The notes beneath the pieces were generated by a model. That model searched no databases. It was not told where the DNA came from and was given only the letters and a program-made list of their open reading frames with translations. 64,000 nt of DNA from Viridibacterium sp047600765 (lineage in GTDB: Bacteria; Pseudomonadota; Gammaproteobacteria; Burkholderiales; Rhodocyclaceae): positions 310,001 through 374,000 of the forward strand of contig JASGKF010000001.1 in assembly GCA_047600765.1 (NCBI GenBank). Direction: 5' to 3'. Below are positions 53,051-62,305 of the stretch, one piece after another. Position 1 is the first letter of the stretch, and every line of letters begins with the position of its first letter. Both the position numbers and the translations under genes were made by a program.

Positions 53051-53281
53051 TCAGGCGGCGAGCAGGACGTTGAGCTGATCCACCACACCAGCCCAGTCGG
53101 CATCGACACAGATCTCGCTCTGCAGCAGCGTGCGTTGCGAGGGCGTCCAGAAGCTGCCGTCCTGCAACAGGGTGCCGGGCGGCAAGGTGTGGGTGCGAAC
53201 GAAGCTGGCGATGGCAGCGTCATCCGCCGGCAGGCCGAGTTGCGCGAACAGGGCGTTCAGGGAATGCATCGGGGATTCCAT
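53051..53281 (-). CDS. DUF2789 protein
   Basis: A 76-residue protein from ATG 53281 with GGAGG upstream; a longer start adds 12 residues. MHSLNALFAQLGLPADDAAI and FWTPSQRTLLQSEICVDADW match the small helical DUF2789 family. Cytosolic; function unknown. Confidence 0.78.
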   Translation of the reverse strand: MESPMHSLNALFAQLGLPADDAAIASFVRTHTLPPGTLLQDGSFWTPSQRTLLQSEICVDADWAGVVDQLNVLLAA

Positions 53282-53444
53282 GGTCTCGACCTCCAGGATG
53301 AACGTGCGTTGGGACAATGCAGACTTTCACGTTACCCGCACGCCGATGACACGGCAAGCCTGCGCCGATCTGGCCTGCCCACCACCCCGCGCGGCCTTCG
53401 CCTATACTCCGTCGCACCTACACGGAGCGTGTTGAACCGCCTTG

Positions 53445-54254
53445 ATGACAAGACCGGGTTTCCGTCTGTTTGCCCCCCTGCTCGCAGCCTTGCTGCTCCT
53501 GCAGATCCCTGCGAGCTTCGCCGCCGACATCCTGCTGCGCCTGCCCAGCGGCGCTTCCGGCAACCACGTCTATTTTCATCGCCTGCTGACCGAATCACTG
53601 CGGGCAGCCGGGCACTCCGTCACCCTCGAAGACGGCGGCAGCATGCCGCAACCACGCGCCTTCGCGCAGCTGGAGTCCGGCTTCATCACGGCGGACTGGA
53701 TGCTGCAGACGCCCGAGCGCGACACGCAATTCGTGCGCATCGACCACCCGCTGACCCAGGGCCTCATTGGCCAGCGCGTACTGTTCGTGCCCAAGGGCAG
53801 CGAAAACATGTTTGCCAACGTCAAGGATCTTGCGCAGCTCCGTGCCACCGGCAAGGTAGCCGGCCTCGGCAAGGGCTGGTTCGACACGAAGGTGTGGGCT
53901 GCCAACGATCTGCCCTATGCCGAGCAAGGCGGCGAATGGCGCCAGTTGTTCCCCATGCTCGCCGCCGGCGGACGCGGCATCGACTACTTTCCGCGCGGTG
54001 CCAACGAAATCATCGCGGAGGCCGCGCTCTATCCCGACCTGTCGATAGAACCCAACCTGCTGCTGGTTTACCAGCGCGACTTCTACTTCTACCTTGGCCG
54101 CGGCAACGCCGGCCTCAAACCCCTCATCGAAGCCGCGTTGCGACAGGCCGAGAAGAGCGGCCTGCAGAAAGCCCTGTTCGACGAACACGTCGGCCGCCCG
54201 CTGGCGAAGCTCAATCTCGACAAGCGCGTGCGCATCAAGCTGGTGACGCCCTGA
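53445..54254 (+). CDS. Periplasmic solute-binding-like protein
   Basis: A 269-residue protein. The ATG at 53445 follows a TTG. Signal peptide (FAPLLAALLLLQIPASFA). The fold resembles a type II periplasmic binding protein of the SBP_bac_3 kind (HRLLTESLRAAGHSVTLEDG, VLFVPKGSENMFANVKDLAQ, GRGIDYFPRGANEIIAEAAL), but the usual ligand-binding Arg/Asp pair cannot be assigned. No permease is adjacent, so it may be a sensor or orphan. The YkgJ gene starts 6 bp downstream. Confidence 0.72.
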   Translation: MTRPGFRLFAPLLAALLLLQIPASFAADILLRLPSGASGNHVYFHRLLTESLRAAGHSVTLEDGGSMPQPRAFAQLESGFITADWMLQTPERDTQFVRIDHPLTQGLIGQRVLFVPKGSENMFANVKDLAQLRATGKVAGLGKGWFDTKVWAANDLPYAEQGGEWRQLFPMLAAGGRGIDYFPRGANEIIAEAALYPDLSIEPNLLLVYQRDFYFYLGRGNAGLKPLIEAALRQAEKSGLQKALFDEHVGRPLAKLNLDKRVRIKLVTP

Positions 54255-54260
54255 AACAGC

Positions 54261-54660
54261 ATGTCTGACGCCTACGATCGCGACAACCCTGACCTCAACC
54301 CCTGTCTCAGCTGCGGCGCTTGTTGCGTGCAGTTCCGCGTCTCCTTCTACTGGGGCGAGTGCGATGACGCCGGCGGCAGCGTGCCCGCCGCGCTCACCGA
54401 ACAACTGACACCACACCGCCGCGCCATGCGTGGCACCCTCACCTCGCCCGTTCGCTGTGCCGCGTTCAACGGGTGAGGTCACGCAACACATCGGCTGCAG
54501 CATCTACGACAAACGCCCCTCGACCTGCCGCGAATTCTCGGCGTGGGAAGAAGACGGCACGCCCAGCACGCGCTGCACCCAGGCGCGTGCCCGCATCGGC
54601 CTGCCCGGGCTGGCGCCGATCCGCGCCCATGCCTCCGACGACGAGCGACGCGTCAATTGA
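54261..54660 (+). pseudogene. YkgJ-family cysteine-cluster protein, frameshifted
   Basis: The first frame (54261-54476) holds LNPCLSCGACCVQFRVSFYW, the typical CxxCxxCC metal-cluster motif. It stops after RCAAFNG. One base to the side, EVTQHIGCSIYDKRPSTCRE continues, matching the C-terminal half of YkgJ proteins (CSIYxxRPxxCREF). Deleting one G of the run at 54471-54473 restores a protein of about 132 residues. Family members bind Zn or Fe-S-like centres; role unclear. Pseudogene or sequence indel. Confidence 0.8.
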
Positions 54661-54673
54661 CATGCCACACGCC

Positions 54674-56138
54674 ATGACCAGAACACTGCGCACGCTGGCC
54701 GCCCTGCTCGCCCTGGCCTGCATGACAGGCGTAAACGCCCAGACACCGGAAGCCAGCGCACCGACGGCCAGCACTGCGGACCTCGATGCCTTGCGCAGCC
54801 GCCTGCCCGCAGACTGGAGCCTGCAGCGCGTACGCGAACCCGTTTTCAGCAGCCAGATCGTCACGCTGGAAGGCGGCCCGTCGAACGCGCCGCTCATGCT
54901 TTTCGTGCACGGTCTTGGCGATGGCGGCATGACTGACTGGCTGCCCACCATGCGCACCATGAGCGAACGCTACCGGGTGCTGGCGCTAGACCTGCCGGGC
55001 TTCGGCCGCTCCGAAAGCCCGTTCGGCAAATACTCTCCGACACACTACGCCGAGGTGCTGAGCTGGCTTGTCAGCCGCTCCGGCAGGACTTCTGCCATCG
55101 TGATTGGCCACTCGATGGGCGGCGCCGTCTCATTGCGCTTCGCGAATGCCCACCCCGAGCAGGTGTCACGCCTGATCCTCGTCGATGCCGCTGGCATCCT
55201 GCACCGCACGGCCTTCGTCAAACATTCCGCCACGCTTCCATTGAGCGTTGACGCGACACCCGAAGCGCTGAAACCCTCGATAGCCAGCCTGCGCAACTTC
55301 GGCGGCGTGCTGGTCGAAAAGGTGCTGGGTGTTCCGCTCGACCCCACCGAACTGCTGCGTCGCAGTGACCTCGCCTGGAGCGTGCTGCTGCGCTCGCGCA
55401 GCAACGTCAATGCCGCGATGGGCATGATCGACGAGAACTTCAGTCAGGCCGTTCTACCAGACCCGCACCCCCACCTGGATCATCTGGGGCGAAGCCGACC
55501 CGGTCACCCCGCTGCGCACCGGCCAGATGCTCGCCGCCCGCCTGCCGCGTGCCAGCCTGGCCAGCATTCCCGGCGCCACGCACTCGCCGATGCTGTCAGC
55601 CACCTCGCAATTCATGCCCTTGCTGGAACGCGCCCTCAGCGCACTGGACAGCGACGTGCCGGCCATCACCAAGGGGCCCGCACCAAACAGCAAGCCCGGC
55701 ACCCTGCGCTGCAGCGGCGAGACCGGCAAGCTCTACACCGGCACCTGGCGCGAGATCATCATCGATGGCTGCAGTGCCGTGCGCCTCGTTGACGTTCAGG
55801 CCGACCACATCGTGCTGCGCGACGCCATCGTCGAGATGACGCGCGTCAGCGTACGCGGCGACAAGGTCGCGCTGGAGGTCACCAACGGCGACCTGCGTGC
55901 CACGGCCAGCGACTTTTCTGCCACCACGGCCGTTGTCTCCGACGGCGCGCGTCTCGACTTTGCCGGCGTGCGCCTCAAGGCCACGCGCGACATCCTGCAG
56001 GCAAAGCGCCACACGCGCCTGATCGCCTCCGTCAGCCAGGTAGACCGCCCCGGCTGGCAGGGCTACCTGCACACCAGCGTCGAACTGGTTGACGCCCCCC
56101 TTCGCCCCGACACACCCCCAGCACCGGACAAACCATGA
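54674..56138 (+). pseudogene. Secreted alpha/beta hydrolase with C-terminal strand-rich extension, frameshifted
   Basis: Frame one has a signal peptide (MTRTLRTLAALLALACMTGV), FVHGLGDGGMTDWLPTM (oxyanion region) and the nucleophile GHSMGG, then runs off after MIDENFSQA. Frame two continues with FYQTRTPTWIIWGEADPVTP (catalytic Asp) and GATHSP (catalytic His). Dropping one base near 55451 joins them. After the hydrolase, about 160 residues of strand-rich sequence follow (IVLRDAIVEMTRVSVRGDKV), resembling a short beta-helix and unusual for this fold. As read, the triad is split, so the product is inactive. It overlaps the DUF1653 start by 4 bp. Confidence 0.8.
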
Positions 56139-56374
56139 GCGACGCCCCTCTCCCGCCCCTGCCCAGCCTGCCCCTGGGCCGATACCGCCACTACAAGGGC
56201 AAGGAGTACGAAGTACTGGGCGTCGTGCGCCACAGCGAAACCCTCGAAGCCCTCGTGCTCTACAAGCCGCTCTACAACGACAGCGGCCTGTGGGTGCGCC
56301 CCTTCGCCATGTTTTGCGAAAACGTGACGATAGACGGCGTCGAACAAGCCCGCTTTGCGCACTGCACACGGTAA
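56135..56374 (+). CDS. DUF1653 protein
   Basis: A 79-residue soluble protein. PLGRYRHYKGKEYEVLGVVR and LVLYKPLYNDSGLWVRPFAM are the signature of the small DUF1653 family. The ATGA overlap with the hydrolase gene implies coupling, so that gene may once have been (or still is) translated to its end. Function unknown. Confidence 0.88.
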   Translation: MSDAPLPPLPSLPLGRYRHYKGKEYEVLGVVRHSETLEALVLYKPLYNDSGLWVRPFAMFCENVTIDGVEQARFAHCTR

Positions 56375-56505
56375 TATCGCGCCTCACCTCATAGCGGCAG
56401 TACATCGCCACCATCGCCTCCCGCCGTCACACAGGCAGCCAAGGCTTCCGCTAGAATCGTTCTCCCTTTTTGCACACTTGTGTGCCATCCGAACGGATTC
56501 CTGCC

Positions 56506-57585
56506 ATGTTTACCGCCCAAGCCCACATCGACGACGTCCGCATCCGCGAGATCAAGGAACTCGCCCCGCCCGCCCATGTGATGCGCGAGTTTCCGGCGAC
56601 GGAAGCCACCGCGCAAACCGCGTTCGACACACGCAGCGCCATCCATCGCATCCTCCACGGTGCTGATGACCGCCTGCTGGTCATCATCGGCCCCTGCTCG
56701 ATCCACGATCCCGACGCGGCCATCGAATACGCCCGCAAGCTCAAGGCCGAGGCCGCACGCGTCAAGGATGACCTGCTCGTCGTGATGCGCGTCTATTTCG
56801 AAAAGCCGCGTACCACGGTGGGCTGGAAAGGCCTCATCAACGACCCGCGCCTCGACGGCAGCTTCCAGATCAACGAAGGCCTGCGTATCGCCCGCAAACT
56901 GCTGTGGCAGATCAACGAAATGGGCGTGCCTGCCGCCACCGAATTCCTCGACATGATCACGCCGCAATACATTGCCGACCTGATCAGTTGGGGCGCCATC
57001 GGCGCACGCACGACCGAGAGCCAGGTGCACCGCGAACTGGCCTCCGGCCTGTCCTGCCCCGTTGGCTTCAAGAACGGTACCGATGGCAACATCCGCATCG
57101 CCATCGACGCCATCAAGGCTGCACAGTCGCCGCACCACTTCCTGTCCGTCACCAAGGCCGGCCACTCGGCCATCGTGTTGACCGCCGGCAACGAGGATTG
57201 CCACGTCATCCTGCGCGGTGGCAAGGAACCCAACTACGACGCCGCCAATGTCGACAAGGCCTGCAAGGAACTGGCCGCAGCTGGCGTACCAGCCAAGCTG
57301 ATGGTGGACTTCTCGCACGCCAACAGTCGCAAGCAGTACCTGCTGCAGATCGAAGTGGCCGACGACGTCGCCACCCAGCTGGCCAACGGCGAAGATCGCA
57401 TCATGGGAATCATGTGCGAATCGCACCTCGTCGAAGGCCGCCAGGATCTCGCCCCCGGCAAGGCCCTGACCTACGGCCAGAGTGTCACCGATGGCTGCAT
57501 CGGCTGGGACGCGACCATCAACGTGCTCGACCTGCTTGCCGAAGGTGTACGCAAGCGCCGCCAGACGCTGGCTGAGCGCGGCTAA
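56506..57585 (+). CDS. aroG: 3-deoxy-7-phosphoheptulonate synthase, class I (AroF/G/H type)
   Basis: A 359-residue enzyme from ATG 56506. It condenses phosphoenolpyruvate and erythrose 4-phosphate, the first step of aromatic amino-acid synthesis. Class I motifs: IIGPCSIHDPDAAI (metal Cys), MRVYFEKPRTTVGWKGLIND, WGAIGARTTESQVHRELASG and MVDFSHANSRKQ. The isozyme type (Phe, Tyr or Trp-sensitive) cannot be read with certainty; the symbol is a family-level choice. A bidirectional terminator follows. Confidence 0.92.
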   Translation: MFTAQAHIDDVRIREIKELAPPAHVMREFPATEATAQTAFDTRSAIHRILHGADDRLLVIIGPCSIHDPDAAIEYARKLKAEAARVKDDLLVVMRVYFEKPRTTVGWKGLINDPRLDGSFQINEGLRIARKLLWQINEMGVPAATEFLDMITPQYIADLISWGAIGARTTESQVHRELASGLSCPVGFKNGTDGNIRIAIDAIKAAQSPHHFLSVTKAGHSAIVLTAGNEDCHVILRGGKEPNYDAANVDKACKELAAAGVPAKLMVDFSHANSRKQYLLQIEVADDVATQLANGEDRIMGIMCESHLVEGRQDLAPGKALTYGQSVTDGCIGWDATINVLDLLAEGVRKRRQTLAERG

Positions 57586-57597
57586 GCATCGATAGTG

Positions 57598-57625
57598 AAA
57601 CAGGCTGGCAGAAGCCAGCCTGTTT
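57598..57625. terminator. Bidirectional terminator between aroG and pgi
   Basis: AAACAGGCTGGC, loop AGAA, GCCAGCCTGTTT with one further T: a 12-bp stem between two convergent genes. Confidence 0.85.
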
Positions 57626-57627
57626 TG

Positions 57628-59262
57628 TTAGATCGCTGCGCTGCGGCGGATCAGATCCTGCGTCGAGGCATCGTAAGCCGACGCCTCCGCAGTCCCGGCC
57701 AGCACGGCCTCGATGCCGGACGCAAGCTGCTTGCCCAGCTCCACACCCCACTGGTCGAAAGAGTTGACGCCCCAGATGGCACCCTGCACGAAGACCTTGT
57801 GCTCATAAAGCGCGATGAGTGCGCCAAGGTGATACGGGTCGAGTGCGTCGAGCAGCAGTGTATTGCTCGGCCGGTTGCCCGAAAACACGCGGTGCGGAAT
57901 CGCTGTTTCGAGTGCATCACCGCTCATGCCGCGCGCAGTGAGTTCGGCGCGCACTTCGTCGGCCGTCTTGCCGCGCATGAGCGCCGCCGACTGCGCGAAG
58001 CAGCTTGCCGCCAGCGTGCGCTGGTGGTTCGGCAGCGTGCCTTGTTGGCGCAGCGCGAGGATGAAGTTGACCGGAATCAGGGCCGTGCCCTGATGCAGTA
58101 GCTGGAAGTAAGCGTGCTGGCCGTTGATGCCGGGCTCGCCCCAGATGACCGGGCCGGTGGAATAGGCAATGCGCTCGCCTTCGCGTCGCACGCCTTTGCC
58201 GTTGGACTCCATGTCGAGCTGCTGGAGGAAGGCCGGCACACGGTGCAGGGTCTGGTTGTAGGGCGCGATGACCTGCGAACGTGCGCCGAGGAAGTTCACG
58301 TACCAGATGCCCAGCACAGCCAGCAGCACCGGCAGGTTCTGCGCGAAGGGGGCCGTGCGGAAGTGCTCGTCCATGTCGTACGCACCACGCAGCAATTCAT
58401 CGAATGCCTGCGGGCCGATGGCGATCATGATGGGCAGGCCGATGGCACTCCATAGCGAGTAGCGGCCACCGACCCAGTCCCAGAAACCGAACATGTTGGC
58501 CGCGTCGATACCGAATGCCGTGACCTTTTCGCGGTTGGTTGACACGGCCACGAAGTGCTTGGCGACCGCCGACTCGTCGCCACCTGCTGCATCGAGCAAC
58601 CATTGACGCGCCGTGCGCGCGTTGGTCAGCGTCTCGATGGTAGTGAAGGTCTTGGAGGCGATGACGAACAAGGTACGTGCCGGATCCAGCCCCTTGAGTG
58701 CACCGACGATCTGCGCGCTGTCCACGTTGGAGACGAAATGCAGGCGCGGGCCATCAGCCTGCGGCTTGAGCGCTTCGCAAACCATCAGTGGTCCGAGATC
58801 GGAGCCACCGATGCCGATGTTCACCACATCGGTGATCGTCTGACCGGTGTAGCCCAGCCATGCACCACTGCGCACCCGCGTTGCAAAGTCGTAGCAGCGC
58901 TGACGCACCTCGCGCACACCGGGCATCACGTCCTGCCCATCCACCACCACGGCGCCGTCACCCTGCTTGCGCAAGGCAATGTGCAGGACAGCGCGGCCTT
59001 CGGTGTTGTTGAAGGGGGCGCCGCCGTACATCGCGTCGCGCTGCGCGGCGACCTGACAGGTCTCGGCCAGCGTCAGCAGGGCCTTCAGCACATCGTCATT
59101 GATGCGATTCTTCGAGTAGTCGAGGTGAATGCCGCAAGCCCCGGTGGCATAGCGCGTGGCACGCGTCGGGTTGACCTGAAACAGCTCGCGCATATGGGTG
59201 CTGCCGGCATCGGCAGCCTGGGAAGAAAGGGTTTGCCAGGCAGGAGTCAGTGTGGGATTCAT
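57628..59262 (-). CDS. pgi: Glucose-6-phosphate isomerase
   Basis: A 544-residue enzyme, the normal proteobacterial length. It interconverts glucose 6-phosphate and fructose 6-phosphate. Motifs: VNIGIGGSDLGPLM, VIASKTFTTIETLTNA, DWVGGRYSLWSAIG (PGI signature 1) and GEPGINGQHAYFQLLHQG. A standard housekeeping gene; the gene at 59320 lies upstream on the same strand. Confidence 0.96.
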   Translation of the reverse strand: MNPTLTPAWQTLSSQAADAGSTHMRELFQVNPTRATRYATGACGIHLDYSKNRINDDVLKALLTLAETCQVAAQRDAMYGGAPFNNTEGRAVLHIALRKQGDGAVVVDGQDVMPGVREVRQRCYDFATRVRSGAWLGYTGQTITDVVNIGIGGSDLGPLMVCEALKPQADGPRLHFVSNVDSAQIVGALKGLDPARTLFVIASKTFTTIETLTNARTARQWLLDAAGGDESAVAKHFVAVSTNREKVTAFGIDAANMFGFWDWVGGRYSLWSAIGLPIMIAIGPQAFDELLRGAYDMDEHFRTAPFAQNLPVLLAVLGIWYVNFLGARSQVIAPYNQTLHRVPAFLQQLDMESNGKGVRREGERIAYSTGPVIWGEPGINGQHAYFQLLHQGTALIPVNFILALRQQGTLPNHQRTLAASCFAQSAALMRGKTADEVRAELTARGMSGDALETAIPHRVFSGNRPSNTLLLDALDPYHLGALIALYEHKVFVQGAIWGVNSFDQWGVELGKQLASGIEAVLAGTAEASAYDASTQDLIRRSAAI

Positions 59263-59319
59263 CGATGAGCACCCTTGTCGGCCGTATCGGCCTTGTTGAT
59301 TGTGGGGATTATGCCGGCT

Positions 59320-60030
59320 TCAGGCACGCAGGTTCCGTGCCCAATGGGTATAGAGCCGCTCGGCCACCTCGCGCATGATGGGCAGCTTGTGCGGCAATTG
59401 TTCGAACTGGGTTTCCGGCGCCTGCACTGAGGGCGGCAGGCAGCTCGCACTCGCAAATTCGTCCTGCCACTCGCCATTCCACTCGGCGATGAGTTCCTCG
59501 GTCATCTCGATATGGAACTGCATGGCCAGGTGCGGGCCCATGACCCAGGCCTGATTGGCACACACCTCGCCTTCGAGAATGCGCACGGCCGCCGGCGGCA
59601 GCGCAAAGGTTTCGCCATGCCATTGGTACACGTCGAAAACCGCCTGCTCGCCCAGCCAGGTTCGTGCCTCAGGCGTTTCCGTGGGCACGACCCTGCCCCA
59701 GCCGATTTCCTTCACCGGGTTGCGCGTCACGGCTACGCCCAGCGCTTTCGACATGAGCTGCCCGCCAAGACAATGACCGATGACCGGCATGTCGGTGGCC
59801 ACGGCCGCACGGATAAGCGCCAGCTCCTGCGCAATCCAGGGCAGATCGTCATTGACGCTCATCGGCCCGCCCATGAAACAGAGGCCGCTGAATGCTTCAA
59901 TGCTGGCAGGGAGAGAATCACCCCGGTCGATGGCAAACAGCTCGAACGGGATGCCGCGCGTCTGCAGGAAGCTGGCAAAATGCCCCGGGCGGACGTTATG
60001 ACAATGCTGGACAACGGCAACTGGCTTCAT
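59320..60030 (-). CDS. Class I glutamine amidotransferase
   Basis: A 236-residue protein from ATG 60030. Catalytic Cys87 in IGHCLGGQLM and the His-x-Glu dyad in MQFHIEMTEE complete the GATase triad. CFMGGPMSVNDDLPWIAQEL is typical of the stand-alone GMP-synthase-like group, often tied to gamma-glutamyl chemistry. No synthetase partner is adjacent. Only 15 bp separate it from the divergent gene at 60046, so each promoter must lie inside the other gene. Confidence 0.85.
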   Translation of the reverse strand: MKPVAVVQHCHNVRPGHFASFLQTRGIPFELFAIDRGDSLPASIEAFSGLCFMGGPMSVNDDLPWIAQELALIRAAVATDMPVIGHCLGGQLMSKALGVAVTRNPVKEIGWGRVVPTETPEARTWLGEQAVFDVYQWHGETFALPPAAVRILEGEVCANQAWVMGPHLAMQFHIEMTEELIAEWNGEWQDEFASASCLPPSVQAPETQFEQLPHKLPIMREVAERLYTHWARNLRA

Positions 60031-60045
60031 GGGACCACTATAACG

Positions 60046-60696
60046 ATGCAAACATGGCAAGCAGGACTTCGTGCCCTCATTCTATGTGCCGCAGCCACAA
60101 GCGTGCACGCCGCCGAGGTGGGACTCGTCGGCATCTTCCCCGGCAAGGCCGTGATCAGCATCGATGGCGGTGCGCCGCGCATCGTTGCGGTGGGCCAGAC
60201 GCTCAACGGGGTCAAGGTCGTCAGCGTCTCGGGCGACACCGCCGTCATCGAAGTGGGCGGCAAGCAGGAGCGCATCGTGCTGGGCGCCCAGCCTCTCAAC
60301 GCGGGTGGCGGTGACGATGCACAGGGCCAGCAAAGCATCACCCTGGTTTCCGATTCACGCGGCCACTTTGTCACCACCGGCAGTCTCAACGGCGCGCTGG
60401 CAACCTTCGTCGTCGACACGGGCGCATCCTCGATCGCCATGGGTCCGAGTCAGGCTCGTTCGGCCGGCATCGATTTCACCAAGGGCGAAGCCGCCATGGT
60501 GGGCACGGCCAACGGTCTCGCCAAAGCCTGGCGGGTGCGCATCGACCGCGTCACCGTCAACGGGCTGACCTTGCGCGATGTGGAAGGCATGGTGCTGCCG
60601 CAGGACATGCCTATCGTGCTGCTGGGTATGACCTTCCTGAATCGCATGAACATGACGCGCGAAGGCAACACCATGGTGCTCAAACGGCGCTATTGA
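60046..60696 (+). CDS. Retropepsin-like (clan AA) aspartic protease family protein
   Basis: A 216-residue protein with a signal peptide (LRALILCAAATSVHAA). The single catalytic motif DTGAS is at 124-128 (LATFVVDTGASSIAMG), followed by the hydrophobic VLPQDMPIVLLGMTFLNRMN hairpin typical of the TIGR02281 family. Active enzymes of this type are dimers. One base separates its stop from the Nudix start, so the two are probably co-transcribed. Confidence 0.85.
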   Translation: MQTWQAGLRALILCAAATSVHAAEVGLVGIFPGKAVISIDGGAPRIVAVGQTLNGVKVVSVSGDTAVIEVGGKQERIVLGAQPLNAGGGDDAQGQQSITLVSDSRGHFVTTGSLNGALATFVVDTGASSIAMGPSQARSAGIDFTKGEAAMVGTANGLAKAWRVRIDRVTVNGLTLRDVEGMVLPQDMPIVLLGMTFLNRMNMTREGNTMVLKRRY

Positions 60697-60697
60697 G

Positions 60698-61291
60698 ATG
60701 CCCGACACCGAATTGCTGGAACGACTGCGCGCGCTGCTGCCCAAGGCGCAGGACTTTGCGTGGGCATCGGAGCTCCCGCCGGGCAGCCCGGGGCATGCTG
60801 CTGCAGTCCTGATGCCAATCTGCCAGCGCGCGGATGGCCTGCACCTGCTGCTGACCCGCCGCACCGACCACTTGCATCACCACCCGGGTCAGATCAGCTT
60901 GCCCGGGGGCCGCGTCGACGCTGGCGATGCAGACGCCCGCGCTGCGGCCCTGCGCGAATGCGACGAGGAAATCGGCCTGCGGGCCGCCCAGGTGGAGCTG
61001 CTGGGACAACTCCCCGACTACGGTACCTGGTCCGGCTTCCACGTCACCCCGTTTGTAGGGCTCGTATCACCCGACTACACGCCACGACTGGACGACTTCG
61101 AAGTCGCCGAGCTTTTCAGCGTCCCGCTGGCTTTCCTGCTCGATCAAGGCAACTACCAGCACCACCGGGTGGAGCGGGACAGCTCGCGTCGGCACTTCTT
61201 CGCCGTGCCCTGGCAAGGGCGCTTCATCTGGGGTGTGACGGCCGGCATGCTGGCGATGCTGGCTGCGTTCGTCGCCCATGACGGGCGCTGA
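60698..61291 (+). CDS. nudL: Nudix hydrolase, CoA pyrophosphatase (NudL) type
   Basis: A 197-residue protein. The NudL signature LLTRRTDHLHHHPGQISLPG precedes the Nudix helix GGRVDAGDADARAAALRECD-EEIGL. The Glu at position 6 of the usual Nudix box is Asp, as is common in this subfamily, while REC-EEIG supplies the metal-binding acids. It is expected to hydrolyse CoA to phosphopantetheine and 3',5'-ADP. Confidence 0.88.
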   Translation: MPDTELLERLRALLPKAQDFAWASELPPGSPGHAAAVLMPICQRADGLHLLLTRRTDHLHHHPGQISLPGGRVDAGDADARAAALRECDEEIGLRAAQVELLGQLPDYGTWSGFHVTPFVGLVSPDYTPRLDDFEVAELFSVPLAFLLDQGNYQHHRVERDSSRRHFFAVPWQGRFIWGVTAGMLAMLAAFVAHDGR

Positions 61292-61378
61292 CAGGCCCTG
61301 CGGAAGCCGCCTGGCTTATACTGGGCGCCTGCCTGAGCCGATTCTCGCCATCCTCACCCCCGCCTTCTTCTCCAAGTC

Positions 61379-62305
61379 ATGACGCTGTTTTCACTCGTCT
61401 TCGCACTGGTTCTCGAACAGTTCCGCCCCCTCAACGCAGCCCGCCTGCTCTATCCGCCGCTGGAGGCTCTGGGCGATTTCTTCGAGAAGCGTTTCAACGA
61501 TGGTGACGCACGCCACGGCATGATTGCCTGGCTGCTCATGGTGCTGCCGCCTGTGCTGTTGTCGGCCCTGCTGTCGTTCATCCTCTACCACGCCGTGCAC
61601 CCGCTCGCGGCCTTCGTCTTCAACATCGCGGTGCTCTACTACACGATGGGCTTCCGCCATGTCAGCCACTTCTTCACGCGCGTGCATACCGCCCTGCGTG
61701 AAGGAGACCTGGCCGCCGCGCGCAGCCTGATCGGTGAATGGCGCGGCCAGCTGCATGACCAGAGCAGCTCGCAGGAAATCACGCGCCTGGCCCTCGAAGG
61801 CGGCATCGTCGGCGCCCACCGTCAGGTGTTCGCGATCATCGTGCTGTTCGTGTTGCTGCCCGGGCCCAGCGGTGCCGTGCTGTATCGCATGGCGCACTTC
61901 TATCGCCAGCAATGGGGCCAGAGCAAGGCGCTGGGCATGGAGGGTTTCGGCCGCTTCGCCAACCGCGCCTTCAGCATCATCGACTGGCTGCCGGCGCGCG
62001 TTACAGCTATTTCCTTTGCCATCGTTGGCGACTTTGAAGACGCCGTGTATTGCTGGCGCATGCAGTCCGCCAGCTGGATCGACCCCGACGACGGCGTGCT
62101 GCTGGCCAGTGGTGCCGGCGCGCTGGGTGTACGCCTTGGCCAGCCCGTGCATCAGAACAACCTGATCATCGAACGGCCGGAAATCGGCACCGGTGATGAA
62201 GCAGAGGTCGAATACCTGCAGAGCTTCATCGGCCTCGTGCGACGCGCCCTGGTGCTCTATGCCCTGGTCATGCTGATGATGGGCATCACGCGCCTTGTGA
62301 GCTGA
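61379..62305 (+). CDS. CobD/CbiB-family membrane protein
   Basis: A 308-residue protein with several TM segments (IAWLLMVLPPVLLSALLSFI, IIVLFVLLPGPSGAVLYRMA). The family includes adenosylcobinamide-phosphate synthase, but this shorter group is found in betaproteobacteria without cobalamin genes; no cob genes are near. Its end overlaps the convergent miaA by 20 bp. Confidence 0.85.
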   Translation: MTLFSLVFALVLEQFRPLNAARLLYPPLEALGDFFEKRFNDGDARHGMIAWLLMVLPPVLLSALLSFILYHAVHPLAAFVFNIAVLYYTMGFRHVSHFFTRVHTALREGDLAAARSLIGEWRGQLHDQSSSQEITRLALEGGIVGAHRQVFAIIVLFVLLPGPSGAVLYRMAHFYRQQWGQSKALGMEGFGRFANRAFSIIDWLPARVTAISFAIVGDFEDAVYCWRMQSASWIDPDDGVLLASGAGALGVRLGQPVHQNNLIIERPEIGTGDEAEVEYLQSFIGLVRRALVLYALVMLMMGITRLVS

